64,000 nt of DNA, taken from contig NZ_JAMTCF010000023.1 in NCBI RefSeq assembly GCF_024171695.1, positions 1 to 64,000 of the forward strand, written 5' to 3'. Origin of the DNA: Actinosynnema pretiosum. Lineage in GTDB: Bacteria; Actinomycetota; Actinomycetes; Mycobacteriales; Pseudonocardiaceae. The notes under the pieces were generated by a model. That model was not told the DNA's origin. It was given only the letters and a program-made list of their open reading frames with translations, and searched no databases. The position numbers and the translations under genes were made by a program. How positions within the stretch are numbered: position 1 is the first letter of the stretch; the number at the start of each line of letters is the position of its first letter. Shown piece after piece: positions 25,359 to 34,557 of this stretch.

Positions 25359-25454
25359 GGTCACCGGAGTACCCAGCCGCCCGCGCTTCCACCTCGGTGA
25401 CGCGAACCGGACAAATCGGTGGTGTGCCCCGGCCCGCGCGGGGAATCCGGGCGC

Positions 25455-27791
25455 ATGACGACCACGCAGACGCGCGGCACGGAGGCCGTCCGGCGCTACC
25501 GCAGGGCGTGCGACTACGCCGCCGCGGCCATGATCTACCTCAAGGACAACGCGCTGCTGCGCGAACCGCTGCGCCGCGAGCACCTCAAGCCAAGGCTGCT
25601 CGGCCACTGGGGCACCTGCCCCGGCATCACCTTCCTGAACGCCGGGCTCAACGGCCTCATCCGGCGCACCGGGCAGCGGACGCTGCTGGTCACCGGCCCC
25701 GGCCACGGCGCGCCCGCCGTGCACGCCAACCTGTGGCTGGAGGGCACGCACGCCGAGCTGGACCCCGAGCTGGGCCGCGACGGCGCGGGCCTGACCGAGC
25801 TGGTGCGCCGCTTCTCCTGGCCAGGCGGCTTCCCCAGCCACCTCTCGCCGGAGGTGCCCGGCGTGATCCACGAGGGCGGCGAGCTGGGCTACGCGCTCGC
25901 CACCGCCTTCGGCGCGGCCATGGACAAGCCGGACCTGCTGGTGGCCTGCCTGGTCGGCGACGGCGAGGCCGAGACCGGCCCCACGGCGGGCTCCTGGCAC
26001 GCGGGCAAGTACCTGTCCCCGCGCACCGACGGCGTGGTCCTGCCGGTGCTGCACGCCAACGGGTACAAGATCTCCTCGCCCACGGTCTACGGCTGCATGG
26101 ACGACGCCGAGCTGACCGCCTACTTCAGCGGCGCGGGCTGGTCCCCGCGCGTCGTGGACGTCACCCGGACCGACGACCCGGACGCCCTGCTGGCCGAGGC
26201 GCTGGCCTGGGCGCACGACGAGAACGCCGCCCTGCGCGAGCGCTGGCGGCCGGGGGAGCGGGCGGTGCGGCCGATGCTGGTGCTGCGCTCCCCGAAGGGC
26301 TGGGGCGTGCCCGAGCACGACGTCGCGGGCGAGCCCCTGGAAGGCACCTTCCGCGCCCACCAGGTCCCGCTCGGCGCGGTCCACGAGGACGACGAGGAGC
26401 TGGCCCTGCTGGAGCGCTGGCTGCGCTCCTACCGCCCCGACGAGCTGTTCGACGCCGAAGGCCGCCCGCACGAGGACCTGCTCGCCCAGCTGCCCCCGGA
26501 GCACCTGCGCCTCGGCCGCGTCCCCGAGGCCAACGGCGGCAGGCTGCGCCGCGACCTGCCGCTGCCCGACGTGACCCGCTTCGCCGTCGAGGTCCCCGAA
26601 CCCGGCGCGGGCTCGACCAGCCCCACCGATGTGGCGGGCCGCTGGCTGGCCGAGCTGGTGCGCGCCACCGAGGACCGCCGCGACTTCCGCGTGTTCTGCC
26701 CCGACGAGCTGGAGTCCAACAAGCTCGGCGCCCTCCTGGAGGCCACCGACCGGGGCTTCACCTGGCCGCTTCCTGACACCGCCGAGCACGTCGCGCCGGG
26801 CGGGCGGGTGCTGGAGGTGCTGTCCGAGCACCTGTGCCAGGGCTGGGCGCAGGGCTACCTGCTGACCGGTCGGCACGCGCTGTTCCCGTGCTACGAGGCG
26901 TTCGCGTCCATCGTGGACAGCATGGTGAACCAGCACGCCAAGTTCCTCAAGATGTCCGGCGAGGTGCCGTGGCGCGAACCGGTGGCGAGCCTGAACTACC
27001 TGCTCACCAGCGAGGGCTGGCGGCAGGAGCACAACGGCTACAGCCACCAGGGCCCCGGCTTCATCAACAACCTGCTGACCAAGAAGGCCTCCACCGCCCG
27101 CGTGTACCTGCCGCCGGACGCGAACACCCTGCTGGTCACCCTGCGGGACTGCCTGGCGTCCACGGACCGGATCAACCTGGTGGTGGCGGGCAAGAACGCG
27201 GGCGCGCAGTGGCTGGACCCGGAGGCCGCCGAGCGGCACTGCGCGGCGGGCGCCGGCGTGTGGGAGTGGGCCGGGCACGGCGACGGCGACCCGGACGTGG
27301 TGCTGGCGTGCGCGGGCGGCATCCCCACGGTGGAGGCGCTGGCGGCGGCGTCGATCCTGCGCGAGCGCGCCCCCGACCTGGCCGTGCGCGTGGTCAACGT
27401 GGTGGACCTGCTGTCACTGGCCCCCGCAGACCGCCACCCGCACGGCCTGCCCGACGAGGCCTTCACGGCCTGCTTCCCCGAGGACGTCCCGGTGGTCCTG
27501 GCCTTCCACGGCTACCCCTCGGCCGTCCACGAGACCCTGCACGGCCGTCCCGGCTCCGACCGGTTCCACGTGCACGGCTACCTGGAGGAGGGCACCACGA
27601 CCACGCCCTACGACCTGCTCGTGGCCAACCGCATGAGCCGCCACGACCTGGCCGTCGACGCGCTGCGCCGGGCCGGTCGCGACGGGGACCTGGCCGAGGG
27701 GTTGCTGGCCGAGCGCGACGACCTGCGCGCCGCCGCGCACCGCGACGGCGTGGACCCCGAGGAGATCACCGGCTGGAGGTGGGCCGCGTGA
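25455..27791 (+). CDS. Phosphoketolase (xylulose-5-P / fructose-6-P)
   Basis: This is a thiamine-diphosphate enzyme of 778 residues, close to the family length of about 800. It splits xylulose 5-phosphate or fructose 6-phosphate with phosphate to give acetyl phosphate. Seen motifs: G-H-W-G-T-C-P-G-I near the N terminus, G-P-G-H-G-A-P-A, G-G-E-L-G-Y-A-L, the ThDP site V-G-D-G-E-A-E-T-G-P, H-A-N-G-Y-K-I-S and the XFP C-terminal segment. ATG 25455 gives the standard N terminus. GTGA overlap with the acetate kinase gene shows that acetyl phosphate is passed on to make ATP and acetate. Confidence 0.95.
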   Translation: MTTTQTRGTEAVRRYRRACDYAAAAMIYLKDNALLREPLRREHLKPRLLGHWGTCPGITFLNAGLNGLIRRTGQRTLLVTGPGHGAPAVHANLWLEGTHAELDPELGRDGAGLTELVRRFSWPGGFPSHLSPEVPGVIHEGGELGYALATAFGAAMDKPDLLVACLVGDGEAETGPTAGSWHAGKYLSPRTDGVVLPVLHANGYKISSPTVYGCMDDAELTAYFSGAGWSPRVVDVTRTDDPDALLAEALAWAHDENAALRERWRPGERAVRPMLVLRSPKGWGVPEHDVAGEPLEGTFRAHQVPLGAVHEDDEELALLERWLRSYRPDELFDAEGRPHEDLLAQLPPEHLRLGRVPEANGGRLRRDLPLPDVTRFAVEVPEPGAGSTSPTDVAGRWLAELVRATEDRRDFRVFCPDELESNKLGALLEATDRGFTWPLPDTAEHVAPGGRVLEVLSEHLCQGWAQGYLLTGRHALFPCYEAFASIVDSMVNQHAKFLKMSGEVPWREPVASLNYLLTSEGWRQEHNGYSHQGPGFINNLLTKKASTARVYLPPDANTLLVTLRDCLASTDRINLVVAGKNAGAQWLDPEAAERHCAAGAGVWEWAGHGDGDPDVVLACAGGIPTVEALAAASILRERAPDLAVRVVNVVDLLSLAPADRHPHGLPDEAFTACFPEDVPVVLAFHGYPSAVHETLHGRPGSDRFHVHGYLEEGTTTTPYDLLVANRMSRHDLAVDALRRAGRDGDLAEGLLAERDDLRAAAHRDGVDPEEITGWRWAA

Positions 27792-28879
27792 GCGCCGTCC
27801 TGACCGTCAACGCCGGGTCGAACAGCCTCAAGGCGCACCTGGTCGACCCCGACACCGAGGAGGTCCTGGACTCGGTGGACGTGGAAGGCCCACCGGACTC
27901 CGACGAGGCGCGTGAGGCCCTGGACGCGCTTCTGTCCGATGTGGACGACCTGGTCGCCGTGGCCCACCGCCTGGTCCACGGAGGCCCCGACCTGCGCGCG
28001 CCCGCTGTCGTCGACGACGAGTCCCTGGCAGCGGCCCACCGCGCGGAAACCCTTGCTCCACTGCACGTTCCGCCCGCGCTGCGCCTGCTGGACGTGCTGC
28101 GGGACCGCCTCCCCGACCCGCCGCACGTGCTGTGCCCGGACACCGCGTTCCACGCCGACCTGCCCGAGGAGGCCACCACCTACCCGCTGCCGCTCGACTG
28201 GCGCGAGCGGCACGGCCTGCGCCGCTACGGCTTCCACGGCCTGTCCTACCGCTGGGCACTGGACCGCGCCGCCGAACTCCTGGGCCGCCCGGCCGAGGGC
28301 TTGACCGTCCTGATGACCCACCTGGGCGGCGGTTGCTCGGTGTGCGCCGTGCGCGCGGGCCGCAGCGTCGACACCTCGATGGGCTTCACCCCGCTGGAGG
28401 GCGTGCCGATGTCGAAGCGCTCGGGCAGCGTCGATCCGGGGATGCTGCTGTGGTTGCTGCGCAACGGCGTCGACCTGGACGAGGTGGAGCACGGCCTGAA
28501 CCACGAGTCCGGTCTGCTGGGCCTGTCCGGCGGCCGGTCGGGCGACACCCGCGACCTGGTCGCGGCGGCGGGGGAGGACCAGGCGGCGGCGCTGGCGCTG
28601 CGCGTGTTCGCCCACCGCGTCCGCCGCGAACTGGCCGCAGCCGCGACCAGCCTGGACCGGCTGGACGCGCTGGTGTTCACCGGCGAGATCGGCTGGGACC
28701 AGCCCGAGGTGCGCGCCGACGTCGTGGCCGGGCTGTCCCTGCTCGGCGTCCCCGCCACCCTGACCCCGACCCGCGACGGCGACGGCCCCGTGAGCCCGCC
28801 GGAGGCCGCCGTGCCGGTGCTGCTGGTGCGCTCGCGCGAGGAGCTCCAGCTGTGCCGGGAGGTCCTGAAAGCCTTGTAG
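27788..28879 (+). CDS. ackA: Acetate kinase
   Basis: This 363-residue acetate kinase starts at GTG 27788, overlapping the phosphoketolase stop. It has the N-terminal V-N-A-G-S-N-S-L-K, A-H-R-L-V-H-G-G, F-H-G-L-S-Y, M-T-H-L-G-G-G-C-S-V-C-A-V and D-T-S-M-G-F-T-P-L-E-G-V-P-M-S-K-R-S-G motifs, plus V-F-T-G-E-I-G near the C terminus. It is about 35 residues shorter than the usual 400, mainly between motifs. With the phosphoketolase it makes a two-enzyme route from sugar phosphates to acetate with ATP gain. Confidence 0.92.
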   Translation: MSAVLTVNAGSNSLKAHLVDPDTEEVLDSVDVEGPPDSDEAREALDALLSDVDDLVAVAHRLVHGGPDLRAPAVVDDESLAAAHRAETLAPLHVPPALRLLDVLRDRLPDPPHVLCPDTAFHADLPEEATTYPLPLDWRERHGLRRYGFHGLSYRWALDRAAELLGRPAEGLTVLMTHLGGGCSVCAVRAGRSVDTSMGFTPLEGVPMSKRSGSVDPGMLLWLLRNGVDLDEVEHGLNHESGLLGLSGGRSGDTRDLVAAAGEDQAAALALRVFAHRVRRELAAAATSLDRLDALVFTGEIGWDQPEVRADVVAGLSLLGVPATLTPTRDGDGPVSPPEAAVPVLLVRSREELQLCREVLKAL

Positions 28880-28885
28880 GGCAAC

Positions 28886-29551
28886 CTAAGCGCCGTCCTC
28901 CGGCGCCAGTCCGAACAGCACCCGGTGGATCTCCCCGAAGACGAAGTCGCGGGCGTCCACCGGGTCCTCCAGGAGCGCCACCACCACACCTCCGCTCGCC
29001 GTCGACCGCACGCGCGCCGCCACGGCCGCCGGGAACTCCGGCAACCGGGCGGCGCGCTCGGCGTCGAAGTAGGTCCACCAGCCGAAGCAGTCCGGGAAGG
29101 AACCGGGCGGCGGCGGGTTCTCGAAGTCCAGTTCGCCACCGCGCACCCGCCACACCTGCTCCCACGACCACTCGTCCACGACGGTCCCGAACCTCGCCCC
29201 GAACCGCTCGGCCGCCACGGTCCAGAGGTCGGTGAGGCGGCGGTGCAGGTCCGGGGTGAACAGGAAGCGCTCGATCGACCAGTACAGCCGCGACTCTTGC
29301 ACGCTGAACCAGACCTCCTCGTCCGCGGGCCACAGGGTGCACCCGTGGTGCGTTCCGGAGGCGAGCGCGGCCACGAGGTCGTCGCGGTCCAACCGGTCGA
29401 ACTCGCCGGGCTCGTCGGTGCGGAACGCGGAGATCAGCCCGTCCTCCGGGTGCCCGATGCGCAGCCCGGCGCCCACCGCCAGGTCGAACAGCTCGGCGAC
29501 CACCTCCGGCGTGCGGTCGACGTACAGGGTCCAGTCCCAATCGTTGCCCAC
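28886..29551 (-). CDS. Hypothetical protein
   Basis: This 221-residue soluble protein has no family I recognise. It is acidic and aromatic-rich, opening D-W-D-W-T-L-Y-V-D-R-T-P-E-V-V-A-E-L-F, with W-F-S-V-Q-E-S-R-L-Y-W-S-I-E-R and C-F-G-W-W-T-Y-F-D-A-E-R. The body reads like a well-conserved actinobacterial cytoplasmic protein rather than a frame artefact. It lies seven bases after the convergent acetate kinase gene. Confidence 0.6.
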   Translation of the reverse strand: MGNDWDWTLYVDRTPEVVAELFDLAVGAGLRIGHPEDGLISAFRTDEPGEFDRLDRDDLVAALASGTHHGCTLWPADEEVWFSVQESRLYWSIERFLFTPDLHRRLTDLWTVAAERFGARFGTVVDEWSWEQVWRVRGGELDFENPPPPGSFPDCFGWWTYFDAERAARLPEFPAAVAARVRSTASGGVVVALLEDPVDARDFVFGEIHRVLFGLAPEDGA

Positions 29552-29603
29552 GACAGGTGATGGTGCACCCGGACGCCGCCGCCCGCGACTCCGTTCCCGG
29601 TGG

Positions 29604-30278
29604 TCAGCGCCCGAGCCACCACTGGAGGAACTCGTCCGGGACGAGGTGGATCAGCTCGACCGCCTCCCAGAGCGCCGCGACCGCCAGGACCACGACCACG
29701 AGCGGGTACAGCCGCAGGGCGTCCGCCAGCCCCGCCGCGTAACCCGCCCGCCGCGTCTCCAGCCCGAACCGCCGAGGCCGCAGGAACTTGCGCCCGTGCA
29801 CCCAGGAGGCGAGGGCCGCGAGCACGTACCCCTGGGCCTCCAGGAGCGCGGTGACGCCGTGCGGGACGAACCACGCGAGGTCGTCGGCGCCGGACGGGGT
29901 GAAGATCATGCCCCAGCCCACGAGCCGCACCAGGCCCAGCGCCACCCCGGCGAACGGCACGACCAGTGACGGCGCGGTCTGCCAGAGGAGCGCGCCGATC
30001 AGGAGGTTGACGACGAAGGTGATCCCGGCGGCGCCGAGCACGTCCCCCGTGCCGTAGGTGGCGACGAAGAGGTGGTTGGTCGGGTCGGCGTTGGGGTCCG
30101 TGCCGTGCTGGGCGGCCTCCCGCAACCACGGGAACGCGCCGGCCGCGACCGCCGCGAGCACGAGCACCCCGTAGAAGGCGAGGTTGAGCGCCAGGTAAGC
30201 CCGCCGGTCGCGGCGAATGATGCCGAAGGCCGTCCTGAGTGGACGGATTCGGGTGCTGCTGTTCATCGTGGTCCTCAT
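29604..30278 (-). CDS. SpoIIM-like membrane protein
   Basis: This membrane protein of about 224 residues starts at ATG 30278 (MRTTMNSS) or 30266 (MNSS). It has about six helices, including L-A-L-N-L-A-F-Y-G-V-L-V-L, F-V-V-N-L-L-I-G-A-L-L-W-Q and L-V-V-P-F-A-G-V-A-L-G-L-V-R. The V-P-H-G-V-T-A-L-L-E-A-Q-G-Y-V-L-A loop matches the stage II sporulation protein M / DUF95 family. In actinomycetes such proteins are not tied to endospores. A short tandem repeat lies just upstream. Confidence 0.65.
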   Translation of the reverse strand: MRTTMNSSTRIRPLRTAFGIIRRDRRAYLALNLAFYGVLVLAAVAAGAFPWLREAAQHGTDPNADPTNHLFVATYGTGDVLGAAGITFVVNLLIGALLWQTAPSLVVPFAGVALGLVRLVGWGMIFTPSGADDLAWFVPHGVTALLEAQGYVLAALASWVHGRKFLRPRRFGLETRRAGYAAGLADALRLYPLVVVVLAVAALWEAVELIHLVPDEFLQWWLGR

Positions 30279-30289
30279 CCAGCCTGCGA

Positions 30290-30323
30290 ACGTCCGTGCG
30301 GACGTCCGTGCGACGTCCGTGCG
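30290..30323. repeat. Three-copy ACGTCCGTGCG direct repeat
   Basis: ACGTCCGTGCG occurs three times at 11-12 base spacing immediately upstream of the SpoIIM-like gene start. It could be a regulator-binding cluster or slippage product. Confidence 0.55.
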
Positions 30324-30356
30324 CCGAGGACTGAACACCCGGACGTAGCGTCGGGG

Positions 30357-31085
30357 TCAACCCCCGCTCTCACCCAACCGCTCCAGGACCGCGCGCTGCG
30401 CGCTGGTGAACGCCGTCTCCTGGTACGCGCTGAGCACCGCGTCCGTCCGAAGGACCACCCGCCCACCAGGCTTGTCCCCGAACCCGTCCACCAGCTCCCG
30501 GTAGTCGCGGGCCAACCGCTCGACCTCGTCGTCCCCGCTGTCCGGACCGAGCGCGGCGAACCGCACCGCCAACGCCGTAATCCCCGGCAGCAACTCCGGC
30601 TCCACCATCCGCCCCAGCACCGCCGCCAACACCTCCCGCCCCCGCGCGTCGAGCCCCTGGTGCAGCAACAACAGGATCTCCCGATCCCGCCGAGCCACCT
30701 CACCGGGCAACTCCCGCCCCACGGCCGCGACCAGCTCGGCGATCTTAGGCGGAGCGTCCGCCCCGGTCCCAGCTGCCCGCACCCGCGCGATCGCGGCCCG
30801 GCGAGCCGCCAACACCTCGATCTGCCCGGCCAGCTCCCGGTCCAACTCGTCCAACGCCACCCCGACCCGCACCCCGTCCGTTTCCAGCAGTCCGGGGATC
30901 TCCTCCAGCGCGACCCCCAACTCCGCCAACCGCCGAACCCGCAACAACAGCACCAGATCGCCCGCCCCGTACTCCCGGTACCCGTTGGCCCGCCGCGCGG
31001 GCTCGGGCAGCACCCCGAGCTGGTGGTAGTGCCGCAGGGTCCGGACGCTGACCCCGGCCAACCGGGCGATCTCGGCGCTGTTCAC
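30357..31085 (-). CDS. MerR-family regulator
   Basis: This 242-residue regulator starts at GTG 31085 (V-N-S-A-E-I-A-R-L-A-G-V-S-V-R-T-L-R-H-Y), giving the normal MerR HTH at the very N terminus. The wing N-G-Y-R-E-Y-G-A-G-D-L follows, then the coiled dimer helix and a C-terminal region like the TipAS-type multidrug-binding part (L-H-Q-G-L-D-A-R-G-R-E-V, D-Y-R-E-L-V-D-G-F). It faces the short gene pair at 31130 divergently. Confidence 0.85.
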   Translation of the reverse strand: MNSAEIARLAGVSVRTLRHYHQLGVLPEPARRANGYREYGAGDLVLLLRVRRLAELGVALEEIPGLLETDGVRVGVALDELDRELAGQIEVLAARRAAIARVRAAGTGADAPPKIAELVAAVGRELPGEVARRDREILLLLHQGLDARGREVLAAVLGRMVEPELLPGITALAVRFAALGPDSGDDEVERLARDYRELVDGFGDKPGGRVVLRTDAVLSAYQETAFTSAQRAVLERLGESGG

Positions 31086-31129
31086 GCCGGTCACCCTACG
31101 ATTCCCCCAGCCGACCTGAGGGGGGACCG

Positions 31130-31206
31130 TGGAACCGATCGCGCGCAAGGTCGTAGCGGCCGTTGCCGTGGTCGGCCAGGGCACGCTGCTGGACGAGATC
31201 ACGTGA
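31130..31206 (+). CDS. Very short ORF upstream of the next gene
   Basis: GTG 31130 opens a 25-codon ORF (V-E-P-I-A-R-K-V-V-A-A-V-A-V-V-G and so on) whose stop overlaps the next gene's start (GTGA). The coupling suggests a translated leader or the remnant C terminus of a lost upstream protein. Confidence 0.3.
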
Positions 31207-31577
31207 CGTACCTGGCCGCGTTCGACGGCGGTTCGCGGTTCGTGGACCACGCCGAGCTAGCTCGCGAGCTGGAGAAGGACTGGAAGCCGTCGAGACTCGT
31301 GCGCACCCCTCCGGGAGGGTGCGGAGAGCACACCCGTCCCGTCGACTTCACGTTCTCCCGTGGGGGGAAGGAGGTCGAAGGCCACACGTTCGACTCGGGC
31401 ACCTGCCTCTACCTCGACGGGGACGCGGACCTGGTCGTGGAGTTCGTCGCCTGGTACCGGAAGCTGGTGCCGAGCGAGTTCGACTTGATCTTCTGCGACG
31501 ACTCGTACAGCTTCGACGTGGTCGTCCCGGTGGGCGCCACCGGCAGCGACGTGATGGCTATGTGGGACAACGCCTAA
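31203..31577 (+). CDS. Hypothetical protein
   Basis: This 124-residue cytoplasmic protein starts at GTG 31203. It reads as a compact alpha/beta fold: M-T-Y-L-A-A-F-D-G-G-S-R-F, F-T-F-S-R-G-G-K-E-V-E-G-H-T-F, F-V-A-W-Y-R-K-L-V-P-S-E-F-D-L-I-F-C-D-D-S-Y. I recognise no family. The size, acidic C terminus and coupling to a fragment-like ORF would fit an orphan immunity protein, but that is speculation. Confidence 0.5.
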   Translation: MTYLAAFDGGSRFVDHAELARELEKDWKPSRLVRTPPGGCGEHTRPVDFTFSRGGKEVEGHTFDSGTCLYLDGDADLVVEFVAWYRKLVPSEFDLIFCDDSYSFDVVVPVGATGSDVMAMWDNA

Positions 31578-31607
31578 ATGCCAGGTCGCGCGGCGACGTC
31601 ACCCCCG

Positions 31608-32168
31608 TCACCGCCGCTCGTACCTGGTCGCCACCACCCCACCCGGAAACACCCGCGTCTCCACCAACTCCAACCCCACCCGCCCCTCCAGCACGGGGAA
31701 GAACGGCGCACCCCCGCCCACCAGCACCGGGTGGGTGACGATCTCGTACTCGTCCACCAGCCCCGCCCGCATCGCCGCACCCCCCAACCGCGCGCCACCG
31801 ACCCGCATCGGCCCGCCGTCCCCGTCCCTGAGCCGGGCGATCTCATCGACCGCGTCCCCGGACACCACCCGCGTGTTCCAGTCCACGTCGAGCGCCGCAG
31901 ACGTGAACACCACCTTCGGCGTGTCCCGCCAGTTCCGCGCGAACGCCACCTCCGCCGCGTTCGCCCCAGGCAACTGGTCGGCGGTAGGCCAGTGCGAACT
32001 CATCGCCTCCCACAACCCACGCCCGTAAAGGAACAGCTCGACCCCCTGCTCCCGCTCCAACCACCACTCGAACAGCTCGTCACTGGGCGAACTCCACCCC
32101 AGATCACCACCCGGCGCCGCGACGTACCCGTCCACGCTCACGTTCATCCCGAAGACCAACTTCCGCAT
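31608..32168 (-). CDS. Dihydrofolate-reductase-family protein (RibD C-terminal-like)
   Basis: This 186-residue reductase starts at ATG 32168 with R-K-L-V-F-G-M-N-V-S-V-D-G-Y-V-A-A, the hallmark of the YyaP/YwjB DHFR-like group. It continues with L-F-L-Y-G-R-G-L-W-E-A-M and a C-terminal V-T-H-P-V-L-V-G-G-G-A-P-F-F. Members use NADPH; the physiological substrate is unknown. The gene is convergent with the hypothetical gene to its left and divergent from the fragment at 32318. Confidence 0.87.
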   Translation of the reverse strand: MRKLVFGMNVSVDGYVAAPGGDLGWSSPSDELFEWWLEREQGVELFLYGRGLWEAMSSHWPTADQLPGANAAEVAFARNWRDTPKVVFTSAALDVDWNTRVVSGDAVDEIARLRDGDGGPMRVGGARLGGAAMRAGLVDEYEIVTHPVLVGGGAPFFPVLEGRVGLELVETRVFPGGVVATRYERR

Positions 32169-32317
32169 GAACGCATCCTCCCGCAGGGGTCCGACATTCC
32201 GCGCCGCCCACGACCGGCATCCCACGACCGGGGCGATGACGTCGCCTCCCGCACCCGCCGAATCGGGTGGACGCCGCAGCTACGATCTGATCACCGTCAG
32301 TTCATGGGGGAGTCCTG

Positions 32318-32527
32318 GTGGAAAACGTCACCTTCGCCAACCCAGGAGCGGTGCCGGCGGGGTCACTCGCACTGCCCGCAGGCGCCATCCCCGCGCCCGG
32401 CGTCGTCATGGTCGGCGGTTCGGGCCTAGCGGACCACCGCCTCCAGGGCAACGGCGCCGACCCGGCCCCCGGATACCTGAACACCCTCATCCGCTGGATC
32501 ACCGACCGAACCACCTCACCATCGTGA
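32318..32527 (+). pseudogene. Truncated alpha/beta-hydrolase N terminus
   Basis: GTG 32318 opens 69 codons. F-A-N-P-G-A-V-P-A-G-S-L-A-L-P-A-G then P-G-V-V-M-V-G-G-S-G-L-A-D-H matches the first strands and oxyanion segment of peptidase S9/esterase-like alpha/beta hydrolases. The frame stops well before any nucleophile elbow. It is most likely a decayed or truncated gene, although a short expressed product cannot be ruled out. Confidence 0.5.
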
Positions 32528-32556
32528 TACGGCGGGCGTCACACCCCGACCAGCCC

Positions 32557-33285
32557 ATGAGCCCCGTGCTCATCGAGCTGTGCCTGCTCCTGCGCGACTT
32601 CCTCGGCGACCACGACCTGGACGCCGAACTCGCGGCCCTCCCCGACGAAGACCTCTACCACCACACCACCTTCGCGCTGTCCCTCCAGCACTCCGGCCGA
32701 GACTTCACCGCCCGCCCCGCACCGGAACTCGCCCACATCGCCGCCGCAGTCCTGCGACGCCTGTCGACCGGTCCGCTCGGCGACACCTCGCTGCGCTCAC
32801 CCCAGGCGCGCTACGCGACCACCCCGACACCGCACCCGGTCCAGATCGCCGATGCCCCCGCAGGCCACGACAAACCGCTGGGCGCACTGTGGACCTCGTC
32901 CCTCCTGTCGAGCGGAACCAGCATGTGGCAGTGGGGCGAGCAGGCGGAGTTCGGTTCGGACCGAACGCTGTTCACCGTCGCGTTCGACCCGACCGCGATC
33001 CGGCTGTTCACCATCGACTCGCCCTCGGACTACCGGCGGCTGGTGAACCGGTACCCGCGCTCAGCGCGCGGACGTGCGAGCGTGTGCTGGTCCCGAGCCG
33101 CCGAGGACCTCGACGCCGTGCACCTGACCGTGCCCGGCCTGCTCACCGCGCACCACTTCCCGATCACCACGCCCCACGGCACGGCGACCCTGACCGGGTG
33201 GGACGCCGAATCCACCGCTTGGCTGCGCCTGCCGCCCAGCCTCGAGGTCACGCCGCACCACAGGGCGGTGGAACCACCGGGGTGA
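32557..33285 (+). CDS. Hypothetical protein
   Basis: This 242-residue protein starts at ATG 32557 (GTG 32524 is an in-frame alternative). The first 80 residues are helical (L-I-E-L-C-L-L-L-R-D-F-L-G-D-H-D-L-D-A-E-L). A second part has many strands: L-F-T-V-A-F-D-P-T-A-I-R-L-F-T-I-D-S, V-C-W-S-R-A-A-E-D-L-D-A-V-H-L-T-V. I recognise no family. It might act on its own; no neighbour gives a hint. Confidence 0.5.
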   Translation: MSPVLIELCLLLRDFLGDHDLDAELAALPDEDLYHHTTFALSLQHSGRDFTARPAPELAHIAAAVLRRLSTGPLGDTSLRSPQARYATTPTPHPVQIADAPAGHDKPLGALWTSSLLSSGTSMWQWGEQAEFGSDRTLFTVAFDPTAIRLFTIDSPSDYRRLVNRYPRSARGRASVCWSRAAEDLDAVHLTVPGLLTAHHFPITTPHGTATLTGWDAESTAWLRLPPSLEVTPHHRAVEPPG

Positions 33286-33394
33286 CCCCGATTCCACGCA
33301 CCCTGTTCACAGACTGGACCGGCGACCTGATCACCCGGCCCGGTTGACGCGCGAGGGCGCCGGGGCAGGACCCGGCGCCCCCGCGCGCGACCGC

Positions 33395-34330
33395 CTACCC
33401 GGTGTACCGGGCGTCCGAGCCGTACAACTCCCTGGTGAACGCGGAGATGTACGTGTGCGAGTCAACCGCCCCGAGGTCGTACGTCAGGTACACCCCGTAC
33501 CCCTCGCTCACCGTCCGCCGCGCGAAGTTCGCCGCCGTGGTCGTGGACGTGGAGTTGATGTGCACGGCGGCGGGGGAGAGGGCGGACTTGGGCAGGGCCA
33601 TCCTCGGCGCGCTCCACGTCCCGTAGTACGGGTTCCAGGCGTAGTCGAACTTCGAGGTGATGTCGACCCCGCCGTACGACAGCCGCGTCGCCGCGGGCCC
33701 GATGTTGTACAGCGTGATCAGCTTGTCCTCGGGCATCGCCGCCCGCAGCGCCGTCACCAGGTGCACGAACGAGCTCGCGTTGGGCTGCCCGGTCCCGTTC
33801 CTGCCGTACTCCGAGTACTCGTCGTCGAAGTCGATCCCGTCCAGCCCGTACCTCTCCACGGTGTCCGCCAACTGCTTCGCGAACGCCTGGGCAGCCTGTG
33901 CGTTCGGGAAGTTCGCGAACCCGGCCCCCTGGTGGTTGCCCAGCACGGACAGCGTCACCTTGATCCCCTTGGCCTGCAACGGCCTGACCTCGGTCGCCAC
34001 GTTGTCCAGCACCCGCTGCACGTTCGGGTTGAAGTACAGGTAGGCCGACTTCGTCGCGGTGTCGTAGTTGATGTTCGCCGCGAAGATCACCCCGATGTCG
34101 AACACGGCGCCACCACCGGCCAGCTCGTACTTGCCGACGTTGGCCATGCTGTGGTTGTTCACCTCGACGTACGCCACCGAGACCGGCCCGGTCTTCGCGA
34201 CCGCACCGGCACCGGTCTTCGCGACCGCGCCCGCCGAGGCCGGGACCGCCGAAGCCGGGGCCACGCTCCCGCTAACCACCAGCGCGACCGCCGCCGCGAC
34301 CGCGCCGATCCGCCTGATTCCGAACACCAT
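33395..34330 (-). CDS. Secreted endo-beta-N-acetylglucosaminidase (endo-H-like GH18)
   Basis: This 311-residue secreted glycosidase starts at ATG 34330, eight bases after GGGAG. Signal peptide: I-G-A-V-A-A-A-V-A-L-V-V-S-G-S-V-A-P-A-S-A. The GH18 catalytic signature L-D-G-I-D-F-D-D-E-Y (D-x-x-D-x-D-x-E) is intact, preceded by V-T-L-S-V-L-G-N-H-Q-G-A. Length and motifs match Streptomyces endo-H, which cuts the chitobiose core of N-glycans. A short duplicated linker (G-A-V-A-K-T-G twice) follows the signal peptide. Confidence 0.9.
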   Translation of the reverse strand: MVFGIRRIGAVAAAVALVVSGSVAPASAVPASAGAVAKTGAGAVAKTGPVSVAYVEVNNHSMANVGKYELAGGGAVFDIGVIFAANINYDTATKSAYLYFNPNVQRVLDNVATEVRPLQAKGIKVTLSVLGNHQGAGFANFPNAQAAQAFAKQLADTVERYGLDGIDFDDEYSEYGRNGTGQPNASSFVHLVTALRAAMPEDKLITLYNIGPAATRLSYGGVDITSKFDYAWNPYYGTWSAPRMALPKSALSPAAVHINSTSTTTAANFARRTVSEGYGVYLTYDLGAVDSHTYISAFTRELYGSDARYTG

Positions 34331-34557
34331 GTGATCAACTCCCATCGAGTGGGGTTGGCAGGGTTGTCCAGACCAGCGAACCAGCAGCCCACTCCCGCCG
34401 TCCACCCCACAACCGCGCCGCCGCGCGCCCGATGCCGGAGTCCTCGGCAATCGACCGATCCCGCTCTCCCGGCGACGTGCTGCCCACGCATTTCGGCCAG
34501 CCGCACGGCCCCCCTGCCCGAACCACCCAGGTGTCCTCGACCAGGTCCGGCCCGAGC

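Noticed and set aside
24828..27278. 816-codon minus-strand frame
   Set aside because: Only the DinB-like 176 residues from 25358 look real; upstream is antisense to the phosphoketolase.
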